Shown here in pieces: positions 36,801 through 46,238 of a DNA stretch of 64,000 nt. Made by a program: the position numbers and the translations under genes. Position 1 is the stretch's first letter; each line of letters begins with the position of its first letter. The notes beneath the pieces were generated by a model. The model made no database searches and was not told where the DNA came from. It saw only the letters and a program-made list of their open reading frames with translations. The DNA comes from Plasmodium coatneyi (Eukaryota; Apicomplexa; Aconoidasida; Haemosporida; Plasmodiidae), in assembly GCF_001680005.1 (NCBI RefSeq), contig NC_033567.1, positions 1,798,001-1,862,000 of the forward strand, in the 5' to 3' direction.

Positions 36801-38328
36801 CATATTTCTCTGAACATTCATTCTCCTCATAAATGAACTGCCTTGGATTTTCATCATTGATCACCATATCAGGATACTTCTTTTTGATATTTTTTAAAAT
36901 GTTGGAAATTAATATATCCGTATATTTTATATGCTCCCTTTTTTCGTAACCAAGGATTAAATTGCTCACTTGTACTCTCTCGTTCTTTATTTCTACATTA
37001 CCGAGGACGTTATTAAAATTATTCTCTATCTGCTTAAAATTGATAAATATCATTTGCGCCTTCCCCGAAAATAGGATATCTTGAATTAATTCCCCCTCTT
37101 CGTTTATGCTATTTTCGAACTTTTTTAAAAACTCCGTGTACTCACTCGTGTTGTTACTCGCCGCAGTGCCTCCATCTCCGTACACACCACCACCCATATT
37201 ACCTGCAGAATAACCTTCTTCAAAAAAATTGCCAAAAAAGAAGTTCCTAATTCGCCTAATCGTATCTATCAATCTGCTACCCACTCCATCACCACCTCCT
37301 TTCCGCCCCTTCTCATTATTCAGTATGTGATCCAACTCCTCCTCCTTCGTTCTCATTTGCCTCAATTTGTAGTCATAGTCGAATCGATGAATGAATGGAA
37401 GAATGGAGGACAATATTATTATCCCGTTATCATTCGTGTTATAATTGCAGTCAACGCAATTGTACACAAAATACGGGGCAATGTATTTTCTCCTCGCAAG
37501 AAAGTCATGATTGATTAATCGTAAATCTTCGTTCTTCTTTAAATATTTCACATAGTCCTTCACATTCTTATCGAAATAATTTGTCAAGGAGTAATTCCTT
37601 ACATATGTGTAGTCCAAAAAGTTAAAGTGAAAAATTTTACTAAAAAATAGGAAAATATTTTTCACCCATTCTTTAACGGAAAAAAAAGTGTTACACAAGT
37701 GTATCAACATATTGTCTGACTCTATCATATTTTCGATTATCACATTCTTACTTCCATCCAATGTGTATTTTATTTTTTCATTCCCTTCTCCGATCCCTTT
37801 TTCCCCTTCCTCATCCTCCTTCTCATCCTTCCTTATCTTAAATTTGTAATACGCATTATCGTTTAAGTACACGTACTCTTCATTTTCCTTCACCAAATTG
37901 CCAGATATATTACGTGGCTTCTCTTCTATCTGATAATATGTGTTCTCTAAATCCGTTTGATTTGTTATATATTCATACACATTCTTCTTATTCGCGTGAA
38001 TGTAATAAACAACTTCGTTCACCTTGGCTAACTCGTTAATGCTACTGCGGTTCCAACTGGTCTCTCGCTTCTTCATATCTTTGTCACTTTCATTTTTTAA
38101 TCTGTTCATGTATAAAAATTTATCATCCTTTTCGAAACCGCTCAGTGTGCTACTGTACTTGTCATACTTACTTTTTAAATAAAAATCTTTTTCCAATTTT
38201 TCCCTCCCAAAATGTCCTTCCTCGTCTTTCTTCTTAATACCCTCCTTCAATGCGTAGTCATTCTTGCCCTGTCCATCGACTTTATGTATTCTTTGCATAA
38301 AATCGTATTCCTCGCTGAAGTCGTTCAT
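33829..38328 (-). CDS. Large conserved-looking protein with WD40-like region, unknown function
   Basis: A single open frame of 1,499 residues on the minus strand, starting at ATG 38328. The N-terminal half is charged with Lys/Asn/Glu stretches. A central region (around residues 560-700, motifs VTCVCFDNNSNN, FVLGYNTGKVEYIYG, IKVAFAPNGFFCLLL, FLWINNNCYCVFTDNGNVYL) has beta-propeller blade character and faintly resembles WDR20/CreC-type WD40 proteins. That resemblance is weak. The C-terminal ~350 residues are Asn/Asp/Gly/Tyr-rich low complexity. I see no signal peptide or membrane span. The 3' end may be spliced further: possible donors lie just before the stop, and an orphan exon lies 1.3 kb downstream. 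Confidence 0.85.
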   Translation of the reverse strand: MNDFSEEYDFMQRIHKVDGQGKNDYALKEGIKKKDEEGHFGREKLEKDFYLKSKYDKYSSTLSGFEKDDKFLYMNRLKNESDKDMKKRETSWNRSSINELAKVNEVVYYIHANKKNVYEYITNQTDLENTYYQIEEKPRNISGNLVKENEEYVYLNDNAYYKFKIRKDEKEDEEGEKGIGEGNEKIKYTLDGSKNVIIENMIESDNMLIHLCNTFFSVKEWVKNIFLFFSKIFHFNFLDYTYVRNYSLTNYFDKNVKDYVKYLKKNEDLRLINHDFLARRKYIAPYFVYNCVDCNYNTNDNGIIILSSILPFIHRFDYDYKLRQMRTKEEELDHILNNEKGRKGGGDGVGSRLIDTIRRIRNFFFGNFFEEGYSAGNMGGGVYGDGGTAASNNTSEYTEFLKKFENSINEEGELIQDILFSGKAQMIFINFKQIENNFNNVLGNVEIKNERVQVSNLILGYEKREHIKYTDILISNILKNIKKKYPDMVINDENPRQFIYEENECSEKYAQQGGETFHPDYSPLSNKDDGATLSDSVEMHRKKEHYMLSDLKEYVYNSPSHLMKDKRNNCEYVTCVCFDNNSNNCNLINNFVLGYNTGKVEYIYGKIVYSNISHCDLLIDYYSKKNRKFSYELSKRIFLNGAVIKVAFAPNGFFCLLLTSQTLYICNFFYFSICEVRNICFKSHFVNFLWINNNCYCVFTDNGNVYLYEKSLKNDGLNSFSLVKTFCVEQPIYLNSICEYHLYSNCIYLYTGEIEKRRRSKNGTHHLFKKKKKKRNKHMSDYFYKYDCNFVIIDLNADMWKGVAGYGEGGIHAGVSEDTLIGGVNLLKDNMSDVENNMKQIKILERLIENGNNLDEEDVNLESMLHINIKDFNNYISTIKDGGNHLYSGESGEEGNLVGRDNSKGEFSMKKLLINYIKDVKKHLYNLRDENIINILLPRYYSAADDYSHRNFLNIRFFTIEKSDNKHLIALDTETDYVYIYKIRKNVYLDDEALEMLKNNPYSVNRNPLHMFYANYLKRESSLKEEWKIYNDYIYVNTKKMKKYIKYNLLYIIKNHKKMFFPLHVYVINTKFNESEYFLFIKWATIKNTFIYASYSSLNRVTKMKEYFRKDDEKLLKVLEHPKNIFLYNINDNRGDLPYVPGLNGFGNPYPLGSRGKFLGENVIHPNAAPGVNNNFLYNKGRMHEYRDYPGNPIKGFNPYMGNNEDYLNKTPLKNVGRSFYTSPIDHMNGNMPYPFKGGPKYNDKDMYTDYYMNSAVKDPDYGNFPNYGDYLNESSKKQNESSDKKWSYLKKINIFNKKDDDINDSSYVNTRHTYNHPADVKHMQPHTGGHMFNFDNDEPILGDMKNPNFYSSPERFRYNRLHDPGDSSKLINDDHANISDFYYTHNASRYHSNAISGGNYDPYVLKNDIYNYRNVHMDLNSNSATHIPNGPGDMYRGPNDGGHFASDLDKSTVGKPGNPYSNRDVNDVNPMYSDKEYRNRYKNYSSNDGYSGNMRKYI

Positions 38329-39839
38329 TTTGTCTGCTCCGGCCTGGTTGCGCTTTGTCCAATTGGCTATTCCACCGATCGGTTACGCTATCTCACTAAC
38401 TTTTTTCACTCTTTTTCCGCATGTTTACGCGGCCTAGACGACTACGCTCGTCGCTTCAAGCCACCTTCGGCGCTTCTCCCAGGTAAGCACCAATACGCTT
38501 ATCTGCTCCCCACTTGGGAAAACACAAAAAGGGAAGAAAAAAAAAGGCTGAAAAAAAAACTCCCCCCAATTATTCTCACTACTTTCATTATGACAGGGCT
38601 GAAGTCCATCCCTTTAAGAAACGCACAATGGGACAACAAACTGCTTTCGCACAAAGGCTTTAATGCATAAAATGAAAAAATAAAATAAGGCTGACGGGAT
38701 TACTGAAAAGGCGGCACAAATAAATAGGCATTTTTTTTGACAATCGGAGGAAGCCATTAAACGGCTTTCGAAGCTCTTCTCACACGCTTCTCGCTCCTTT
38801 CTTACGCTTTTCCTGGGTAAAATGCATTTTTCACCCGAAGGTATTTTTCCCCTCAAATGAGCTTCCGCAGAGGTTCCCCTTACCCTTCTTTTCCTCTTCG
38901 CGAGAGAAAAATACATAAACATCTGCATACGCGCACGTGCAAGCTCGAGCGCATAAGCATATATATATATAGGGATAGTAAAAATATTGGGTTAACCTTT
39001 TTTGCCAAATTTGAAAATGGAAAAAAGGATAATGGGGATGGGGGAAACAAACAATTTAAAAAATTATAAAAAGGGGAAAAACAATTATTTCAAAATGCAC
39101 AGAAGGAGAAACGAAACACATTTGTCATAATTTAAGCGGCACATGAGGGATGCGTTACATATCCTTCCAGCGCACTGCGATTTTAATTACCGTTTCAAGT
39201 GTTGGAACAATTTTTTTCAGCCATCTCGCGGAAAGTTTTTCCCATGGGAAGAAGAAAAATTCATCGCCGTGCGGATCAAACGTTGCAAGCATCAATGCAA
39301 ATACATGTGCATACGTATAACATGTATGTCCCTCTGCACAGCTCCGGACCATTTCTCCATTTAAGTACGCCTTATGCATATTTCCCTTCAAATGGAGGAT
39401 GGTGATATACAATTGTGCCAACCCTGCATAGGCAGAGGAACAACAGCCGCATAATCGCACATTAACATTTCCACAAAAAAAAAAAAAAAAAAAAGCAAAA
39501 AAATGAATAAGAGAAAAGAGAAAATGATAACCAGGGTTCAATCTAAGAAGCGGTTTCGAACAAACGTTTTAAAGACGCCTTTTGCCTATGTGACAACATA
39601 TGTAAACAGAACTGCATAATGTAGTAGCACATTGGCTTGGCTTCACTTGGACTGGATTTTTTTTTTTTTTTTTCCTTCCACAATGCAGCTATTATATGTA
39701 GGCATATCCGCTCCATGCATGTAAAAAAATTTGTTATACCGCTAACCATGCTAACCCACTTGCATTTTTAAAATTATCACTACTTTGACATGCCGGGATC
39801 CCCCACCCAAGTGAGCGTTTTCCCCAGCCGTTTCCTCCA
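38329..39839. other. Divergent intergenic region
   Basis: About 1.5 kb between the large minus-strand gene and the plus-strand gene at 39840. Contains a poly(dA) run at 39475-39494 and poly(dT) at 39658-39673. Likely a shared promoter region; no credible coding exon. Confidence 0.55.
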
Positions 39840-41591
39840 ATGAGCAGTCTTTCCAGACTTAAATCACGCATTTGCAAACCAGCAGCTCGGAAAAAGTTAC
39901 ACATTTTTTGCGACGAACAGAGTTACGCTGATAATTTGACTCGTCTGTACATATACAATCAGCTGGACGGAAAAAACACAAACGAGAAAAACGCATATAG
40001 AGAAAATGTAAATAAATATGTGGGGAAAGTATCAGCACATTTAAAAATTAACAAAGGGAATGGTAACATCCTATTTTCCGTTCCCACCTTTTTGGACATT
40101 TTTTTCTTTAATTATTTCAAACTTAATCACAAGGCGAAATTAGTTTTTCTGTACAGCGTGCTCAACATTAAGACGGAAGAAAAAGCTCAATTCCGTCTGA
40201 AGAAGGAACAAAATGAAAAAAAAAAAAAAAAAATTTTAACACACTTGTGCGAAATTCTTGTAAACTCCGACACGAACTATGTACAGGAAATACGTCTAAA
40301 GTATATAAACAAATTTTATCAGTCAAATGATAGGGAAAAAAGACACCTAACCAATCAGCAGCAAAAGGTTAATTGTAACCCCCACGCCATTATCCCTCTA
40401 AGTAACAGAAAAACCTTCATACAGGACATACTAAATCAAACACAGAATTTAAAAGATTTGTCAATACTTATTTGCATTATAAGAAAAGCATCTTCCTTCC
40501 ACACGTTCGATTGCTCCAAAATTTTAGACGCCCTGTTGAGAAAGCTTTATTCACATATTAACAATTTTTCCGTGGCAGTACAACCCAACTGTGCACGTAG
40601 TGTGAGGCACTGCGCGTCCTTAACCCTAACCGATCAGAATAAAATAGAACAGACCAAAACGGTAAAAATACGGGACCTTCTTTATTCCTTCTACCAACTT
40701 GTCTACCTCCAGCGGGGCCCGAAAATCCAGATTATTTTTTTAAGAATTCTGGCCATCCTTGGGAAAAATTACGCATACCTTGGGAAGGACGGCCAAGGCG
40801 CTTGGGGGAAAGCAGCGAACGAATTCCATGCGAACCCTACGACTTCCACCCACTCCCCTGTGCAAAACCTCTTCCTCTGTAACAAAGACATCGAGCAACT
40901 CTTCTTCCTCCTCAGTAAGAATGCCCACCTGAACGGCCACTTTATCCACCCCCTAGTTATGCACTTCTATGTGAAACTGTTCGGCCTGAACCCCGCAGTA
41001 ACCTACTTTAGCAAATTAATTAAACAAAACGGTGAAGCAAGTTGTGCCTTCTGTCCCATTTCTATGTTCCCAAAGAGCTCCCCATCCTACCTCAATTTTT
41101 TAAAAAAAACGGATGTGAAAAATTATTTCCACACGTTCTACCAAGCGCTATGCATCAAATATTTGTTAAAAAGAAAAATAAAATTCCCTGATCATCTGAG
41201 CAGCTTTGACCATATTGCATGCTCAGGTGTGACCCACGCACCTCATCTGAGCCATGTTCTGCTTTACCAAAATATAATTAACAAAATAATCACCAAGTCC
41301 TTTTATCTTTATCAAGCGAAAGTCAATCCAAAGGGTAAATACACTCACAAATGGCTGCACACAACTACAAACAGTGCACGTCAAAAATATGGAAATAATT
41401 ACATATATCACTTTACCAATTGTAAGTTTTTTCATTTAACATACGTCAGAGCAATAATTCGAGGAAGAAAAAGCGGGAAGCATTTCGGAAAATGTGCACC
41501 ACGTGGTCTGCGTGGAAAGGAGGCGACGCAGAAATTATCAACCCAAGCAGTACCTTTGAAGTGGTACCCGCAAAGGGAAGGTTCCGCGTGA
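39840..41591 (+). CDS. Basic conserved-looking protein of unknown function
   Basis: A single 583-residue open frame beginning with ATG. The N-terminus is Arg/Lys/Ser-rich and lacks acidic residues over the first ~20 positions (SRLKSRICKPAARKK), compatible with an organelle presequence. The body is helical with repeated Leu-Ile-rich segments such as LKDLSILICIIRKASSF, the kind of helical repeat seen in organellar RNA-binding families. I cannot show a RAP domain or a defined repeat register, so function is left open. A Lys/Glu microsatellite interrupts the frame around 40200-40235. The C-terminus is strongly basic. Alternative 3' splicing cannot be excluded. Confidence 0.7.
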   Translation: MSSLSRLKSRICKPAARKKLHIFCDEQSYADNLTRLYIYNQLDGKNTNEKNAYRENVNKYVGKVSAHLKINKGNGNILFSVPTFLDIFFFNYFKLNHKAKLVFLYSVLNIKTEEKAQFRLKKEQNEKKKKKILTHLCEILVNSDTNYVQEIRLKYINKFYQSNDREKRHLTNQQQKVNCNPHAIIPLSNRKTFIQDILNQTQNLKDLSILICIIRKASSFHTFDCSKILDALLRKLYSHINNFSVAVQPNCARSVRHCASLTLTDQNKIEQTKTVKIRDLLYSFYQLVYLQRGPKIQIIFLRILAILGKNYAYLGKDGQGAWGKAANEFHANPTTSTHSPVQNLFLCNKDIEQLFFLLSKNAHLNGHFIHPLVMHFYVKLFGLNPAVTYFSKLIKQNGEASCAFCPISMFPKSSPSYLNFLKKTDVKNYFHTFYQALCIKYLLKRKIKFPDHLSSFDHIACSGVTHAPHLSHVLLYQNIINKIITKSFYLYQAKVNPKGKYTHKWLHTTTNSARQKYGNNYIYHFTNCKFFHLTYVRAIIRGRKSGKHFGKCAPRGLRGKEATQKLSTQAVPLKWYPQREGSA

Positions 41592-42086
41592 CTATTATGC
41601 ACAATTTTGACCTCCCAAATATTTGTACTTTATTTGTTCACTTGTTGGGCAGTGTATCTTATTCCCAGCATGCCTATATTTGCACGCATATTTTTCATCC
41701 AAAAAAGACCACCCTCTCACAACTTCTTCGTTTGATCCGCGTCGAATTAAATAGACAAACACAATTAACCATTTATTGTTTATAGTTTATTCGTTATACA
41801 TTATTGTGCGCCTGGTGTATGGCCACAAAACCGCACAAGCGTCATTAAAAAAAATGGAAACAACATGGTGTTGAAAAAAGGGGCTACATTGCAACGATTT
41901 AATAAAATGTGCCCTTCTCAAATGATATTTGTGCTGTAATCACAAACAAAATGAAAAAAAAAAAAAAAAAAAAAAAAGCAAACAAATACGTTAAAAAAGA
42001 GAGTAACATAGTAACGGCAAAGCCAATTGCGCAGAATGCCGCAACCGTGCAGAGGCAGTTACTCCTGTGTGCAAAAAGACGCCCAT
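41592..42086. other. Convergent intergenic region
   Basis: About 500 bases between the 3' ends of the plus-strand gene and UTP15. A poly(dA) run lies at 41954-41976. Nothing else is seen. Confidence 0.6.
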
Positions 42087-44767
42087 TTAGCTCTTCAGAA
42101 AATCCGCGATGTCTTTTAAATTCTGATAATACTTCATATAATTTTGCGTGTTCACAAAGCCCTGTTCAGGTGGGAAAAAAAAAAGGGGGAAAAATGATTG
42201 AATGGAACGGGAGGTAAAAGAGGATCAAGTACGAAAAAGCAAAACGGAGCAACGCTCTTCACGCGCAGAACACTCCCATTTGTCACTCTCCCAGGGTAAA
42301 ACTTTACACAAAGTAACTGCTTGGCCGCTTGGCCACTTTGCCAATTTGTTAGTCTCTCCTTTTGTACCCTTCTCAAGATGTTCAGCTCGTCCAACACTTT
42401 GGGATCCCTCGTTGTGGCAATCCACTTATTTACGTCTGCAAAAAAGGGGGGAAAAAATACAATTATGTATATGCACAAAATGGGCGAAAAAAAAGCAGTG
42501 ATCATCCTTCAACGGCGCAAAAATATGCTCCTCTCATTTGCTGGCGCAACTTACGGAAAAAGCAAAAGAAAAACTCAAACATTAAAATGTGAATTACGAA
42601 TCTTTTTCTGAAAAAGTTTAACACTTTGATGGTGTCCTCGATGGAAAATGTTCGACATGCGGGGATCATAACTTTGTGCTTGGAGAAGTAGTCCAACAGG
42701 GACAGCGTTGCGTCACAGCTGCACATTCGGGGTAAAGGGAATTAACAAAATGGGGTGAAAAAGCACAACATGTGAAGGTTACGAATGAATAGAAACTGCC
42801 GCACATATGTAAGAAGGCTTCTTTTTTTCCCTTGCTTCCTCCTTTTAGGGGTCTATTTCGAAGCATCCTCCAACAAAGCTTTATTACTTGTGCTTTATCA
42901 CGAACATGAGGGCATCATGATATTTGAAGTTCTTTATAAGGTTGTTTACTTCTGGGCTAGTGAAAAATTGAACCGTCTCCTAAAATGGGGGTAGAGCATT
43001 TAAAATGGGAAGTTGTGTTAACATACGGGGGGAGTAAATTCATGGAATTTGCAACAGGGTGGTTTTGTCTATCTGCCAGCCGCTGCGGATGTTTTATTTT
43101 GCTTTATTCGTTCCCGCGTCAACTTTTCATCGCTCGCTTACCGGAATATCCACCAGAGGGCCCCTCTCCTTTCGCTTCTGTTTTTTCTGCTTCCCCTTCT
43201 CGTTGTACACCTCGATAAGCCATCTGCCATTCCTGCGTGGGGGGTGAAGAAATGAGCGTTCCGTTCCTTAGTAGGTCCGCTTGTTTTCACACGAAGCGGC
43301 AGAAAAAGGCTTCCACTATACACACACACACACACACGCACGCACGAAATTGCCCACATAAACATCCCCATGGCAAACTTACATTTCTCCCAGGGCTAGT
43401 ACTCCATTCGAAAAGTCAACCGATTTAGGGGGACTCAAAAAATTAGCAATGCTCACGACTTTTATTTTCTGCAAAAAGGAGGCAAATTAAAATAAAATAA
43501 AATGATTCCCATGGATTAACATTTTGCACACATATGTTTCTTTCATAATAAGTAATGACGAATGAAAAACATAAATACATGGTCCATGCACCTACCTCCT
43601 TGCCCTTGTAGAAGGGATCCACGAAATATACAGACAAATCCAAACTGGCCGCCACAAGGTAATCCTTAAAGTTACCCAAGTAGAAACAAGTCTTCGTGGA
43701 AATTGTCACATTTTTCACAAATTCAAGATCCTCCAATTTGTAAAATTTAATTACATTCTTCACAGATAAAACGATGTAATTATTTTGAAAAATATTTAAA
43801 CAGTCAATTGGTTCGTCTAACTCTATCTGGTTGACCTTCTTCTTCAAACTTATGTTATACAAATACACATAACCATCATAGCTGCAGCTGATTAAATGGG
43901 GATCATCGCCTCCTCCACTTCTATCAAACGTATGCAAACAAATATTCGTTACACTATCAATGTGGTAATTTAAGGTACGCTCACAGACGCCTTCCCATAT
44001 GTTCCATATTTTTATAGTAAAATCTCGAGAACAAGAATATAAAGTTTGAAAATTGGAACTAAAAATTAAGTCATTAATTGCTGATTTATGTCCACGCAGA
44101 ATTTTTATTCTTCCAAAGCAAAACATTCCTACCAGATCTATGGTCCCATTTTCTAACCCAACTGCTAGCATTTCATCATCTCGGAACTTCAGTTTACTAA
44201 TACCGCCCTGACACTGGTACTTCTTACCTAAGCTTTCTCCCGTTATGCTGTTCAGGATGACCTAACGGACGTGGCAGGTGCACAACGCAGGGGGGGAAAA
44301 AAGTAAAACGTAAAACATGCGTAAAAAGACGCTCAATCGGTAAAGTGATAAAATATGTATAGAAATATAATTTTGTGTCTCCTCCTCTCACAACATGGAT
44401 GTACAGATACGCTCAAATGTGCAGTCTCATCAGCGTTCGCTTCAACCATAACGGGGTGTTGATACGGTGATATGGTCATATGGTGGTATGCACGTCCACC
44501 CCGCTTTTTTGTTTCCCTCTTCTGTGAAGATGGCCACGGCAAATGCTCCTACTGGCAGCACCGCGTAGGACCTCCCCTCACAACTCTCCCACTATGCCTT
44601 ACCACATTGCTGCAACCAATCGCAATGAACTTGTTACAAATGCTTATCGACTTGACACATCCCTTGTCAGTTCCGGAGCTCAAGACTTTAAAGTCGAATA
44701 GGAAATTATTGCTTTCCTTGGTCTTTCTTTTCTTATGGGTCAATATTACTGGCTGGAAGTACGACAT
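42087..44767 (-). CDS. UTP15: U3 snoRNA-associated protein 15 (UTP15, 8 exons)
   Basis: Minus-strand exons: 44767-44603, 44261-43596, 43468-43383, 43232-43142, 42979-42888, 42718-42555, 42435-42368 (or to 42308) and 42161-42087. All junction phases agree. Length is about 468 residues, or 488 with the longer exon 7; human UTP15 is 518. UTP15 is a t-UTP subunit of the small-subunit processome and acts in nucleolar pre-rRNA transcription and processing. Exon 2 holds the WD40 propeller (GHKSAINDLIFSS, CSRDFTIKIWNIWEG, SCSYDGYVYLYN). Exons 5-6 hold the helical UTP15 C-terminal domain: NLIKNFKYHDALMFVIKH, then the LLDYFSKH and IKVLNFF helices. The order and spacing match UTP15 better than other WD40 proteins. 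The exact exon 7 end is uncertain, since both donors preserve frame. Confidence 0.88.
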
Positions 44768-46238
44768 TTTTTCTTTGGTATAGCTTCTAGAGGTATCCTA
44801 TTTTTTTAAAAAAAATGGGACACCGTAGCGTAAATTTTGGGGAGGCAAATTTACAAACAGTGGCTTCTTTGGTTACCTGTCCTTGCGCTCATTTTCAGCA
44901 TTCACTAAGTATGCATACAGATCTTTACGAATAATAGGAATATATGTTTTTGTATAAAGGCGAATGAATCAAAACTTGGATTGGTCAACAAACGCCCGCT
45001 TCGCTTGTTCTCTCTCACGATGACTTTCTTCTTCCGTTCCCTTTAGCAAAATATCTAACCACAATCGGTAAAGGCAACCAGCGAGAAAATATAAATATAT
45101 ACGCTTCTACATGTAAAAGGCGGCCCATGCGGGAACTGAACATTACGCCAAAAATGCCACAACAACGTCAATAAATTATATTTATAAAACGCGCAATGTA
45201 TGCATCTTCAAACGATTCTACTGCAAAAACAAAACCAATGGTTGGCAATATTTAAAAAAAATTGTGGCGTCCGGTCCGCGGGAATTTTTTTCGTAACCCT
45301 TTTTTTTTTTTTTCTACAAAGGCGAAATATTCATTCATGAATTTATTTTTTTTTTTTTGTCATAAAAAAAAGGAGAAACATTTATACCCATTTTGCACTT
45401 TTTGTCGTTTTCCTGTTTTCGAAAATCTTTGCAAATGTACATGCCTTACGTGTGCCGAAGCATATGTAATATGTTATATGTTTTTTCTTCTGCGTGAATT
45501 TTTCTTCCCGCCATCGTTGTGCGTTTTTCCACCTGGGCCTGCAGCTGTGACGGCACACTATTTGTGCGAACGCACAGTTGGAAAGACTACATTTATTCAT
45601 ATGTTTACTTTTATTTTATTTTATTTTTTTTTTTTATGATATAGAAAAAAGGGGTAGGCTTTTTGTCGAATAAATGTTTCTTCCCCGTTTTATTGTCCTC
45701 TCGCCGAAGTGGGTACCATAAGTTATACAAGTACCATTATTTTTCGTATTCATATTTTTGATCATGACGTGAAAGCGGAACTTGCATAATAACCTCCCCT
45801 TAACCCTTCTTCTACCTTTTTACAATATATTTGCCCCACTTTTGCGTTGTAGCAGCGCCCATGCAGCTGTGCATATACTCCTCCATGTTACACTCACACA
45901 TACGATAAGGCGTGCATACAGAAACAGCTGCTCATATCGTAGTGAATGATAATAAGCCGTTTTGGTGTTGTCCTATCTACGAAGAGTGGGCCATATCATT
46001 TTTGCAACGTTGGACAGGTCGTAAAGTGGACCAAGTCGTACTCCGTGGGGTGAGTGCAGAAAGAGGAAGACACTTCCTGCCCATCCGCATGCTGTTCGAT
46101 CATTTTGCACATGTGTGAATAATACTTGTGTGCCAGTCTGTACATCTATATGCCCGTACGGTGGAAGTCCTTTTCCGCTTCCCGCCCGCCAAGCACATGC
46201 ATCCAGCCGTAAGGACCAAAAAATCACACCTCTGAAAT
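44768..46238. other. Divergent intergenic region (UTP15 / ABC transporter)
   Basis: About 1.5 kb separating divergent starts. Poly(dT) tracts at 45300-45314, 45346-45358 and 45623-45636. Open frames in it are short and phenylalanine-rich. Likely contains both promoters. Confidence 0.55.

Noticed and set aside
34648..36836. Plus-strand frames of 65-161 codons opposite the large minus-strand gene
   Set aside because: They are shadows of a long, better supported open frame.
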